From positions 1 to 21,894 of the IMG/VR virus record IMGVR_UViG_3300020436_000114: a stretch of DNA of 21,894 bases. One strand, given 5' to 3'. Below the pieces are notes generated by a model. The model was not told the DNA's origin and ran no database searches. It saw only the letters and a list, made by a program, of their open reading frames with translations. This document shows, one piece after another, positions 14,732-21,097 of the stretch; within the stretch, counting starts at the first letter, position 1, and each line of letters begins with the position of its first letter. The position numbers and the translations under genes are program-made. Source of the DNA: a virus.

Positions 14732-16929
14732 TAATCCTCCAATGGTATGATTGTGTCATTCGTAGGTTCTTCCTCGGCAACGACATTTTTTATTTTCTTT
14801 AGTTCATCTTCACTTCTTGACTTATAAAGCTGTGTAGCTAAATCAGCCCTGTTTGCAGTTGAACTAAGTCGAGTTTTGAATTTCTCAACTTCTACTCTCT
14901 GCCTAGCATGAATAGTTTCACGTTGTGCAGTTTGCAAGTCTCCTCGCAAATCTTTAATTTGTTTATCTTGCTGTTGCAATCTTTTCATCATTTGTTGCAT
15001 TTGACCTTTTCTATTAAGAACATCTTCTACATTTGCAACATCAGTTTGTTTAAGAACTTCAACTTGGTCTACGATACCTGCCTTATAAAGTTCCATATAA
15101 TATTCAAAACGTGCATATCTATTTGATGGTAAAGTAGAACCAGTTACTACAACAATATCATATTTACCAACTGTTACGTCATTAAGTTTTCCTAAAAACT
15201 CACCTGAGACCTCATCATATATTGGTTGATTTAAAATTACTTTCTTTGGTTTATGGTTTGGTTGTAATAATCGTATTACTTTTTGAACAGTATATGTTGC
15301 TTGTATATATTGCAATACACATTTAGCAACTTGATTTACTGCACCTTCAATATCATCACGTTTTGATTTAATTCTTCTTTGCCCATATTCATCAATTGCT
15401 AATGTACCTTTATAGGTTTGTGGCATTTGACGAGTATCTCCTTGCATTAATGCATATATACCTAATATTCTTTCTATATCTGCTTTTGCATCTGCTTCAT
15501 TTTTATATAATTCATTAGGTAATGGTACTGGACCTGCAACAATAGGTTGTCCTAATTCAGGGTCAAACTCTATTACAGCAGTACCTGCTCTACCCCATTC
15601 TTCTTCTAATTGTTTTCTATTCATAGAACCTCTTGGTATAAGAAGCTTGACATTAGTAGAAGATGATGCATGTGCAACTATAAGTGATCTAATTTTATTT
15701 ATATATGCTTGTAATCCTTTTACCATTCTTACATCACTTTGTGGATAAGGATTTCTATTATGATTATTCATCATAGTAACTATAGGATAGTCTTCTATTG
15801 GTAATATTGCATCAAACATTAACTCACCACCTGCTGATACAACTTGTCTAATTCTATCTATTTCAAACTCTGTAACTAAAATATCTCCTGTTTCTATTAA
15901 TTCTGCAAAAGTCATTTTCTTTATAATAGTTGTACTATCTTTTACACCTACAGGAGTTTCTTCTCCTCTTACCATCATTTGTTCTTGAGTAATAGGATTT
16001 TGCATTAAATGAAAAGTATTACCAAATTCTTTTTCTATATCTTCATATTGTTTTACTTCATTATCATCTGTAATAATTCTATCTCTAGTTTTATTAGAAA
16101 CTTTGTAACCTATTTTTAATTTATACAATTCAAAATCTTCAGGTGATAAAATTCTTTCGTTATTTAAATTTGGGTCAAATATTCTATAATGTGGTATACG
16201 AATCTTAGTATATCTTTCTATTACTTCTATTTGTCTTTCATCCCTATTGTTCATATTATAACTTTGTATTTCATTCTTAGAAATAATCTGGTCTTCTAAA
16301 CCAAAGTTAATAGTTTCTACAGTAGGAGCTACTTGACTTTCATTAGCCCTTTCAATAATATCTTTAAACTCAGGATACATTTCCATTAAAGTCATTTCTG
16401 AGAAAAGACGTGAGATAATTATATTAGAGGCATCTCTTGAGAAAGGGTCAGTCGAAGATGGGCATATGTATAAATCAAGAGGGTCTATTGCTTTTATAAA
16501 TATCTCACCTTTTCCATAATCTGCATTTGGGTCGCTATATGTTAAAAGTGCACCTATACCTTTGACATAATAATCATCTATAGCTTGTTTAAGCTCAGTA
16601 TTACCTGCTGATTGTTCCCAAATCCAACTCATCAAATCAGACATAGTTTGTCCTGTTTTTACATCACTTCCTTCTCTGCCTGTAGATTGAAATCTTGGTG
16701 AGTTTGCAGTTAACATAGCTTTAGCTTGTTCTACTGCAGGGTATATAACATTTACTACTAATGGCTCTTGAGCTCTTTTACGTAATTCATTGACCTGTTC
16801 TTTGGTCCATTGCATACCATTTCTATACTCATTATCTTCAGTTGCTTGTCTTGCCCATTTAGTACGGACAGAAGCATACTCCGTTAAGAGTTCTTCATTT
16901 CTCTTTACTTCTGGATGTTTCTCTGCCAT
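14731..16929 (-). CDS. Portal protein (P22-like)
   Basis: A 732-residue protein, close to the 725 residues of the P22 portal and much longer than HK97-type portals. The N-terminus carries TEDNEYRNGMQWTKEQVNEL, then RAQEPLVVNVIYPAVEQAKA (53-72), as in the P22 group. The motif YYVKGIGALLTYSDPNADYG and the block GKGEIFIKAIDPLDLYICPS are typical of the portal wing and stem. The C-terminal 100 residues form a Gln/Arg-rich coiled coil (MQQMMKRLQQQDKQIKDLRG), comparable with the barrel of long portals. It forms the dodecameric ring for DNA packaging and tail attachment. No ribosome site is obvious before its ATG. Confidence 0.92.
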   Translation of the reverse strand: MAEKHPEVKRNEELLTEYASVRTKWARQATEDNEYRNGMQWTKEQVNELRKRAQEPLVVNVIYPAVEQAKAMLTANSPRFQSTGREGSDVKTGQTMSDLMSWIWEQSAGNTELKQAIDDYYVKGIGALLTYSDPNADYGKGEIFIKAIDPLDLYICPSSTDPFSRDASNIIISRLFSEMTLMEMYPEFKDIIERANESQVAPTVETINFGLEDQIISKNEIQSYNMNNRDERQIEVIERYTKIRIPHYRIFDPNLNNERILSPEDFELYKLKIGYKVSNKTRDRIITDDNEVKQYEDIEKEFGNTFHLMQNPITQEQMMVRGEETPVGVKDSTTIIKKMTFAELIETGDILVTEFEIDRIRQVVSAGGELMFDAILPIEDYPIVTMMNNHNRNPYPQSDVRMVKGLQAYINKIRSLIVAHASSSTNVKLLIPRGSMNRKQLEEEWGRAGTAVIEFDPELGQPIVAGPVPLPNELYKNEADAKADIERILGIYALMQGDTRQMPQTYKGTLAIDEYGQRRIKSKRDDIEGAVNQVAKCVLQYIQATYTVQKVIRLLQPNHKPKKVILNQPIYDEVSGEFLGKLNDVTVGKYDIVVVTGSTLPSNRYARFEYYMELYKAGIVDQVEVLKQTDVANVEDVLNRKGQMQQMMKRLQQQDKQIKDLRGDLQTAQRETIHARQRVEVEKFKTRLSSTANRADLATQLYKSRSEDELKKIKNVVAEEEPTNDTIIPLED

Positions 16930-16972
16930 AGTGGTATCTATTAGTTATAAAGTAATTTAATACTAAAAAGTT

Positions 16973-18442
16973 TCAAGAAACCATCCAATCTGTAGTTTTT
17001 TTTGCAAAATTAGTGGTGGAGTGATGATTTTCTGTATTTATTTTTTTATTATAGGGTGGATAATTATGTTTAGTTGCATAATACAACCCATCAAGCAAGT
17101 CATCATGTTTGCCTCTAGGAAACATTAATAACTCATCTTTTAATTCATTCATATCTTCTAATATATAAATCTTTTTTTGTGCAAACCATGGTTGCATTGT
17201 TTCTAACCTTGATGATTTACTATTACGTGGAGTTTCTTTTATTTCAAGTCCAGGTATAAATAAACCTTCTTCTTCTGCTCTTTGACGTAAATAATCTCTT
17301 AACATCTCTTGATACCCTACTGATTCTATTCTGGTCTTCATAGGTTTATACTTTTTAAAGTATTCTATAATGTGATCAGCTAGTTCCATAGGTGTAGACC
17401 TTTTTCTATAGTAGGGGAGTACGTATTTGTTATTCTTAGAATCTACAGCAACAACGACTATTGTGGAGTAGTCAGCATGTTTTTTTACAGAACTAGCTGG
17501 GTCAATTCCCATAAATATATTTACTGGTATTACTTTACCAGATTCAAACTCAAGACAATGGTCTTCTTCTATAAATTTAAATTGTCCTTGATAATATTGC
17601 AAATAACTTTCTTTAAACATTTGGTCTTCATCACCAATTATCTCACATTGATATTCACGATAAAAAGAAGATACTCTACCAATAGAATCTAATGATTTCT
17701 TTTCTTCTAATAGTTTTTCTTTAGACCACATCTTTTCCCATAATGCTGTTCCATCATCTAGCAACGCTTTATACCTTTTTGATACCCAACCATCTGTTTT
17801 ACATAACATCTCAACCATGCAACGCTGATGTTGTGGTGTACCAATAATAGCTATTCTACCTCGTCTTGCATCTAATGATGGAACTAAGCTTTGTAATAAC
17901 CAACGTAAGTTATACTCCATAGCTTCAGATGTTTTAGTATTTACCATATCTTCTGGGTCATCTAATACAACTAGAGTTGGTCTTTGATTACCATGTTTTA
18001 ATCCAACTACCTGCTGTCCAGTACCTCTACACATAATCATAGTATCATCTTTTAGTACTATCTCAGTACGTGCCCATTGTTTAGCAGAGTGTTGACCCCA
18101 GTAACCATATATACTTCTAAGCTCTGCACTATACTCTAATGCATTTTTAATTGTTTGTAATAATCTAACTGCATGTCCTTCAGTCTTAGATGATAGTACT
18201 ACAAACTTAGGACCTTGCTGTGTAAGTATATGCCATATAGGAAACACACATGCAACTAAAGAAGACTTAGCATGTCCTCTAGGTGCAATAATATTTAATT
18301 TATTATTACCCATATCTTCTAATAATCCAGCAATTTCGTAATGAAATGGTGGAGAATCTGTAGAAAACATATTAGGAAAACAGATTTTTCCAAATAAAAT
18401 AATATCTGCAGATAGTTTTTCTTTAATTTGGGAATTTTGCAT
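16973..18442 (-). CDS. terL: Terminase large subunit
   Basis: A 489-residue packaging motor. The ATPase part shows Walker A APRGHAKSS (53-61), Walker B TLVVLDDPED (156-165) and the coupling segment IIGTPQHQ (199-206). The nuclease part shows D314 in MGIDPASS, an acidic E373 in TRIESVG, and the final D447/D448/D451 cluster (KHDDLLDGL). All catalytic acids expected of the RNase-H-like nuclease are present. It cuts concatemeric DNA and drives it into the procapsid through the portal. It starts inside the stop of the small subunit (TAATG). There is a 43-base gap to the portal gene. Confidence 0.96.
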   Translation of the reverse strand: MQNSQIKEKLSADIILFGKICFPNMFSTDSPPFHYEIAGLLEDMGNNKLNIIAPRGHAKSSLVACVFPIWHILTQQGPKFVVLSSKTEGHAVRLLQTIKNALEYSAELRSIYGYWGQHSAKQWARTEIVLKDDTMIMCRGTGQQVVGLKHGNQRPTLVVLDDPEDMVNTKTSEAMEYNLRWLLQSLVPSLDARRGRIAIIGTPQHQRCMVEMLCKTDGWVSKRYKALLDDGTALWEKMWSKEKLLEEKKSLDSIGRVSSFYREYQCEIIGDEDQMFKESYLQYYQGQFKFIEEDHCLEFESGKVIPVNIFMGIDPASSVKKHADYSTIVVVAVDSKNNKYVLPYYRKRSTPMELADHIIEYFKKYKPMKTRIESVGYQEMLRDYLRQRAEEEGLFIPGLEIKETPRNSKSSRLETMQPWFAQKKIYILEDMNELKDELLMFPRGKHDDLLDGLYYATKHNYPPYNKKINTENHHSTTNFAKKTTDWMVS

Positions 18443-19191
18443 TAAATCTCAGTTTTTCGTTGAGCAATCATCTTCTTTTCTTCAGTTTCAATCTTATCTG
18501 CTATCTGATTAGTCATATCTATCTGCAATGTATCTGTTGTAATCTTTTTATTAGGTTTCATTTCTAACATATCTACTAAATTCTCTGCAGCACGTAGCAT
18601 ATTTGAAACATCTTCTTTATTTTCTGCTATATCTATAGATTTTCTAATGACATCTAGTACAAATCCTCTATTTATACCTTTAGATGCTAGTACTTCCTTC
18701 ATTTTTTCTTCTACCATTTGTTTTACTACCTTTTCTTTAAATAATCTTTTAGCTGTAGCTGCAGGTTTTTTCTCATCACCCCTATATATTGTACCTATTT
18801 CTTCCCAATCTACCTTTTTACCTGCAAATATTTTAGATACGTATGCATTTACTGCATTTTTAGTACGAGTTTTACCTGCTTCACGTTCTTGCCAACTTTT
18901 TGGCTTAACCATAGAGTAGATACCTGCATCTCTATTAGGTTCATATAATAATTTAGAGGTTGGTGATACCCATTGTATACCACAGGTAAGTTTTATTAAA
19001 CGTTTTACTTTACCTTTTGAATCTTTATAAGTTGTTCTATCTAAACATTGGGCTACATATCCATCATCTGTTTCTGCCCAACCATCTTTCCATGCTTGTT
19101 TCCAATGCACAGAGTAAGGATGATTCTCATCTTTTTTAAATACAGTAAACTTTTGTACTTTATTATCTACTCTTCTTGTTATTGTTTCCAT
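18442..19191 (-). CDS. Terminase small subunit with extra N-terminal domain
   Basis: I choose the ATG at 19191 (249 residues, METITRRVDNK...); a GTG extension to 19230 would encode only an AT-tract peptide. The C-terminal half has the small-terminase layout: FKEKVVKQMVEEKMKEVLAS, a GINRGFVLDVIRKSIDIA helix, then NMLRAAENLVDMLEM and a basic tail. The N-terminal about 100 residues (WKQAWKDGWAETDDGYVAQC, then a beta pattern with RLIKLTCGIQWVS) form an additional domain. It directly precedes the large subunit. It should recognise the packaging site and regulate the large subunit. Its ribosome site is weak. Confidence 0.8.
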   Translation of the reverse strand: METITRRVDNKVQKFTVFKKDENHPYSVHWKQAWKDGWAETDDGYVAQCLDRTTYKDSKGKVKRLIKLTCGIQWVSPTSKLLYEPNRDAGIYSMVKPKSWQEREAGKTRTKNAVNAYVSKIFAGKKVDWEEIGTIYRGDEKKPAATAKRLFKEKVVKQMVEEKMKEVLASKGINRGFVLDVIRKSIDIAENKEDVSNMLRAAENLVDMLEMKPNKKITTDTLQIDMTNQIADKIETEEKKMIAQRKTEI

Positions 19192-19204
19192 ATATGTAGG
19201 GATT

Positions 19205-19227
19205 AATATATATATATTATATATATA
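19205..19227. repeat. Alternating AT tract upstream of terminase
   Basis: A 23-base run made only of A and T, almost perfectly alternating, including a TATAAT on the minus strand (19221-19216). It lies in the leader of the terminase small subunit gene beside the palindrome at 19229-19264. It could be a late -10 region with no convincing -35, or an easily melted segment. Confidence 0.5.
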
Positions 19228-19228
19228 C

Positions 19229-19264
19229 ACTAGTAATACATTACCTATGTATTACATTACTAGT
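19229..19264. promoter_or_regulatory. Nested inverted repeats before the packaging genes
   Basis: Two perfect 9-base inverted repeats overlap: ACTAGTAAT (19229-19237) with ATTACTAGT (19256-19264), and GTAATACAT (19233-19241) with ATGTATTAC (19247-19255). They cover the stop codon of the 66-residue gene and lie just upstream of the minus-strand AT tract and terminase. As DNA this is a candidate operator. As RNA it could fold in two exclusive ways, and on the plus strand it is followed by TTTTT, as in a terminator. Confidence 0.5.
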
Positions 19265-19460
19265 TTTTCTCCTTATTCTTTTTTAATGTTAACTTTTGTT
19301 TCACGATCTCGTGTATAATTTCTTTTTCAGCTTGATAATATTGGTAATCTTCTAAGAATACTTCCATAGCTTTATCTATCTCTGCTTGTGTAGTATAATC
19401 TTCTTCCCATTTACCAGTTGTAGCATTAAATACCTCATATTTTACTTTTTTCATAGCCAT
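19260..19460 (-). CDS. Small acidic/basic protein, first gene of the leftward operon
   Basis: A 66-residue protein: KKVKYEVFNATTGKWEEDYT, then a helical TQAEIDKAMEVFLEDYQYYQ and a Lys-rich end. There are two nearby ATG starts (19460, 19454) and an AAGG element further up. It has no cysteines or membrane segment. It is the first minus-strand gene left of the divergent region, so it should be transcribed first among leftward genes, which would suit a regulator or early protein. I recognise no DNA-binding motif and cannot name it. Confidence 0.7.
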   Translation of the reverse strand: MAMKKVKYEVFNATTGKWEEDYTTQAEIDKAMEVFLEDYQYYQAEKEIIHEIVKQKLTLKKNKEKN

Positions 19461-19547
19461 GTAATAATATAACCTTTTTATATTTTAACTGCAAGTGGAG
19501 TGATGAAGTTTCAAAATTTACATTAAAATGTGTGTGAGAGATGTTTA

Positions 19548-19579
19548 CGTTACCCACTCCCCTTCGGTTCGTGGGTACG
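19548..19579. promoter_or_regulatory. Inverted repeat TACCCAC/GTGGGTA
   Basis: TACCCAC (19551-19557) is an exact inverted match of GTGGGTA (19571-19577), extended by CG on both sides with one unpaired T at 19550. The 13-base spacer contains CTTCGG, the sequence of a very stable RNA tetraloop. It lies just upstream of the rightward promoter, so as DNA it could be an activator or repressor site. It would be in RNA only from a leftward transcript or from a start further upstream. Confidence 0.5.
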
Positions 19580-19581
19580 AC

Positions 19582-19599
19582 TTTTCAACAAGTTGAAAA
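19582..19599. promoter_or_regulatory. Perfect 8-base palindrome overlapping the -35 box
   Basis: TTTTCAAC and GTTGAAAA are exact inverted repeats separated by AA. The right arm contains the TTGAAA -35 hexamer of the rightward promoter. A dimeric protein bound here would block RNA polymerase, so this is a good candidate operator. Confidence 0.55.
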
Positions 19600-19620
19600 C
19601 TCTTGTTTGTGTGTTACAAT
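19593..19620 (+). promoter_or_regulatory. Rightward sigma70-type promoter
   Basis: TTGAAA (19593-19598) and TACAAT (19615-19620) each match the sigma70 consensus at five of six positions, with a 16-base spacer. Transcription would start near 19627, just before the AGGAGG ribosome site (19636-19641) and the ATG at 19650. It is the best promoter in the window and probably drives the rightward small genes. Confidence 0.6.
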
Positions 19621-19649
19621 TTATTAATATTAATTAGGAGGTCATCATT

Positions 19650-19823
19650 ATGACTGTTAATCACAAATCTTTCACTATCAAAGTTCCATTCATAGAGGGA
19701 TTCTTCTCTTTCTTAAGTAAAGCAATACGTGTATTGTTTATCACTTCAGGTAAGACAATCTCTTCAGTTCCTACAGCGTTCGACCACGTTGTAAAACTAT
19801 CCAAGTCTGAATGGAATAAATAA
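19650..19823 (+). CDS. 57-residue protein, first gene of the rightward region
   Basis: The frame has a perfect AGGAGG ribosome site 8 bases before its ATG. It begins MTVNHKSFTIKVPFIEGFFS and continues with an amphipathic hydrophobic stretch (FLSKAIRVLFITSG, about 21-34) before a polar tail ending SKSEWNK. A single amphipathic helix could touch membrane, but it is too polar for a clear span. It is followed by an intrinsic terminator at 19834. As the first product of the strongest promoter it is probably made early and in quantity. I do not recognise the family. Confidence 0.8.
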   Translation: MTVNHKSFTIKVPFIEGFFSFLSKAIRVLFITSGKTISSVPTAFDHVVKLSKSEWNK

Positions 19824-19833
19824 TCCATACAAT

Positions 19834-19872
19834 AGAGAGGGAGTTACTAAAGTAACTCTCTCTTATTTTTGT
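19834..19872 (+). terminator. Intrinsic terminator after the first rightward gene
   Basis: GAGTTACT (19841-19848) pairs with AGTAACTC (19851-19858), extended by AGAGAG/CTCTCT outside one unpaired base, followed by TTATTTTTG. The tail CTCTCTTATTTTTGT is shared base for base with the linkers at 20498 and 21055. Confidence 0.8.
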
Positions 19873-19908
19873 ATTATTTTTTTAAAAACAAAAGTAAAGG
19901 GAAATATT

Positions 19909-20106
19909 ATGTCAAAAGTAAAAGAAATTAGTCCAGCAGAGTGGGTACGTATTCAAGATAAATTAATGAGGGAAGTCCCAATACATGAGGTAGAATGTAA
20001 ATCTTGTGATAATTGGCTGTGTCTAAATCGTTCTGATGACCCAGACTATTGTGATGGACCAGAATATAGCGATTCTATATTTGGTGGGTTAAATAGAATA
20101 GATTAG
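19909..20106 (+). CDS. Small protein with C-x2-C-x4-C-x9-C motif (copy 1)
   Basis: A 65-residue acidic protein with an AAGGG ribosome element and ATG. The N-terminal part (ISPAEWVRIQDKLMREVPIH) is helical. Cysteines C30, C33, C38 and C48 form C-x2-C-x4-C-x9-C with the core CKSCDNWLCLN...YCDGP, a likely single zinc site. The gene at 21098 has the same four cysteines at the same spacing and shares the CLN, P and CD residues, although its N-terminus differs. Small zinc proteins made early often bind host proteins or nucleic acids, but here this is inference. It sits in its own cassette, closed by a terminator at 20115. Confidence 0.8.
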   Translation: MSKVKEISPAEWVRIQDKLMREVPIHEVECKSCDNWLCLNRSDDPDYCDGPEYSDSIFGGLNRID

Positions 20107-20114
20107 AATAAATT

Positions 20115-20145
20115 AGAGAGGCATTAGTTTGTCTCTCTTTTTTTT
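20115..20145 (+). terminator. Intrinsic terminator, GAGAGGCA type
   Basis: AGAGAGGCA (20115-20123) pairs with TGTCTCTCT (20130-20138), nine pairs including one G-T, with a 6-base loop, followed by a run of seven T. It belongs to the same series as the hairpins at 20479 and 21300. Confidence 0.85.
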
Positions 20146-20180
20146 GTATGTTTAATTAAATATAATAAAGGAGAAATCTT

Positions 20181-20465
20181 ATGTATTATGCAGACAAATA
20201 TTGTCAGTTCGAAAAAGTATTTGGTGAATCCATTGATGATGAGGATTCATATACAATAACTGGAAATGTAATAGAGTTCCATAAATTAACACGTGAATTA
20301 ATTGTTACCAATAAGAGATATACAGTTAAAGGTGTCTTGTGTAAAGACATATTTCGTTATCGTCAAGGAGAACTTATACAAAATTGTTTTCCATACTTAT
20401 CAGTAACAGATCGTGAGTTCCTTATAAGTGGTCAAGTTGATGAACTGGAGGAAAATTATTTATGA
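20181..20465 (+). CDS. Conserved-type early phage protein with DREFLISG motif
   Basis: A 94-residue protein with GGAG ten bases before the ATG. The first half is beta-rich and acidic (YTITGNVIEFHKLTRELIVT). The C-terminal part FRYRQGELIQNCFPYLSVTD then REFLISG (58-83) matches a block I know from many small unannotated phage proteins ('G..IQ..FP.LS..EREFLISG'), usually among early or accessory genes. The function of that group is unknown to me. Its stop overlaps an ATG (TTATGA) that opens a 20-codon frame running into the following terminator. It forms a single-gene cassette. Confidence 0.8.
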   Translation: MYYADKYCQFEKVFGESIDDEDSYTITGNVIEFHKLTRELIVTNKRYTVKGVLCKDIFRYRQGELIQNCFPYLSVTDREFLISGQVDELEENYL

Positions 20466-20479
20466 GAGAAATAATCATA
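20459..20479 (+). repeat. 21-base direct repeat, copy 1 (gene end/linker junction)
   Basis: TTTATGAGAGAAATAATCAT plus A is found exactly here and again at 20723-20743. In both places it covers the end of a gene (TTA TGA) and the start of the linker. An exact match of this length so close by suggests duplication of a cassette border. Confidence 0.9.
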
Positions 20480-20510
20480 AGGGAGGCATTCATTTGCCTC
20501 TCTTATTTTT
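20479..20510 (+). terminator. Intrinsic terminator, GGGAGGCA type
   Basis: AAGGGAGGCA (20479-20488) pairs with TGCCTCTCTT (20495-20504), ten pairs with one G-T, 6-base loop, then ATTTTT. It closely resembles the hairpins at 20115 and 21300. Confidence 0.85.
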
Positions 20511-20552
20511 GTGTTTCAATTTAATAATTAAATAATAGGAGAAATATATATT

Positions 20553-20729
20553 ATGCTATATATATTAAGTTTAATAATGTTTATGTCTGGTTTCGGTGGT
20601 GGTTATTTTTATATCTTATATAAATATGAAACTATGGTAAAAAACTATAATACGATAGTTAATGATTATACAAAATTGCAAAATAGTTACGATAAACTTG
20701 CAAAAGATTTTCGTGAGGTTTGTTTATGA
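20553..20729 (+). CDS. 58-residue single-span membrane protein
   Basis: It has an AGGAG ribosome site 11 bases before the ATG. Residues about 2-22 (LYILSLIMFMSGFGGGYFYI) form one membrane helix with a glycine triplet. A polar helical tail of 35 residues with heptad-like spacing (VNDYTKLQNSYDKLAKDFRE) follows. It has the form of small phage inner-membrane proteins that block superinfection or alter host membrane functions, but no known family is recognised. The stop overlaps an ATG (ATGA) that opens a 22-codon hydrophobic frame. The last bases form the second copy of the 21-base repeat. Confidence 0.75.
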   Translation: MLYILSLIMFMSGFGGGYFYILYKYETMVKNYNTIVNDYTKLQNSYDKLAKDFREVCL

Positions 20730-20743
20730 GAGAAATAATCATA
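20723..20743 (+). repeat. 21-base direct repeat, copy 2
   Basis: Identical to 20459-20479. Here the sequence after the repeat departs completely from copy 1: the GGGAGGCA terminator is missing, and the CTCTCTTATTTTTGT tail that should follow appears only at 21055. Confidence 0.9.
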
Positions 20744-20794
20744 TGGACAATAGCATCCCTTATTGGGGTGCTTTTGTTTTTACAATCTTTATAA
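20726..20794 (+). CDS. Possible 22-residue hydrophobic peptide
   Basis: The ATG overlaps the upstream stop as ATGA and the frame encodes MREIIIWTIASLIGVLLFLQ then SL. This is one charged N-terminal turn followed by a complete membrane-spanning helix. Coupling with another membrane protein supports it. Against it, the same ATG in copy 1 of the repeat leads to a non-hydrophobic frame, and a terminator-like hairpin (20752-20781) is built into the frame. It could be a real micro-membrane protein or chance. Confidence 0.4.
   Translation: MREIIIWTIASLIGVLLFLQSL
20752..20781 (+). terminator. Intrinsic terminator after the membrane-protein gene
   Basis: AGCATCCC (20752-20759) pairs with GGGGTGCT (20765-20772), eight pairs with one G-T, 5-base loop, followed by TTTGTTTTT. 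It is unrelated in sequence to the other cassette terminators. Confidence 0.7.
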
Positions 20795-21052
20795 AAAAAA
20801 GAAAGGTGTAGACACTTGTTGTGTCTACCCTTGGTCATTAAGAATGAAGGCAATGTGTGCACCCTTGTTGTGTGCACTTAGAAGATTTGTTCTCTCTTTC
20901 ATAAAAGTAATGTGTGTAAAACTTTCAGTTTTACCCATTTTTATTCACTCATTCTATTTTAAAATCTTAAACTCACTACGTTCGTTTATGATTTTTGCCT
21001 TTGAAAACACAAAGTGTGTTTTCTTTTTGCCGAAGATTAAGAAAATCAATAT
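20795..21052. other. Hairpin-dense non-coding segment
   Basis: No convincing gene lies here. At least five stem-loops follow one another: 20808-20828 (GTAGACAC/GTGTCTAC, loop TTGTT), 20857-20877 (GTGCAC/GTGCAC around loop TTGTT), 20916-20934 (GTAAAAC/GTTTTAC, loop TTTCA), 20961-20995 (AAAATC-TAAAC/GTTTA-GATTTT) and 21003-21023 (GAAAACAC/GTGTTTTC). Four have 5-base loops. The first two share the 10-mer CTTGTTGTGT, and AATGTGTG precedes the second and third. The segment could be a structured RNA or a stack of terminators from lost cassettes. Confidence 0.6.
21003..21028 (+). terminator. Intrinsic terminator at the end of the hairpin segment
   Basis: GAAAACAC (21003-21010) pairs perfectly with GTGTTTTC (21016-21023), 5-base loop, followed at once by TTTTT. 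It has the complete form of a rightward intrinsic terminator, though no gene precedes it. Confidence 0.65.
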
Positions 21053-21097
21053 GTCTCTCTTATTTTTGTATTTTTTTTTAATCAAATTGGAGGAATT

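Larger units (their letters stand above)
19461..19649. promoter_or_regulatory. Divergent intergenic control region
   Basis: No gene fits here. The region separates the leftward operon from the rightward small genes and carries two inverted repeats and one good rightward promoter, listed separately. A possible leftward promoter is weak: TTGCAG about 17 bases before TATATT, close to the 66-residue gene's start, read on the minus strand. Confidence 0.7.

Noticed and set aside
19551-19580. tRNA-like GGTTCGTGGG sequence in the divergent region
   Set aside because: It resembles a T-arm on the surface, but no acceptor stem or anticodon arm can be placed around it; it is part of a simple inverted repeat.
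20161-20166. Perfect TATAAT before the DREFLISG gene
   Set aside because: A start from it would fall about at 20173, removing the ribosome site from the transcript, and no -35 box is at the right distance.
20659-20877. Minus-strand frame of 72 codons in the rightward region
   Set aside because: It opposes the membrane-protein gene, has no ribosome site, and its sequence derives from terminator and hairpin arms.
20795-21052. CRISPR array or tRNA cluster in the hairpin segment
   Set aside because: There is no regularly spaced repeat of 20 or more bases, and no tRNA features such as a T-arm GGTTCGA or a seven-pair acceptor stem; the stems differ in sequence.
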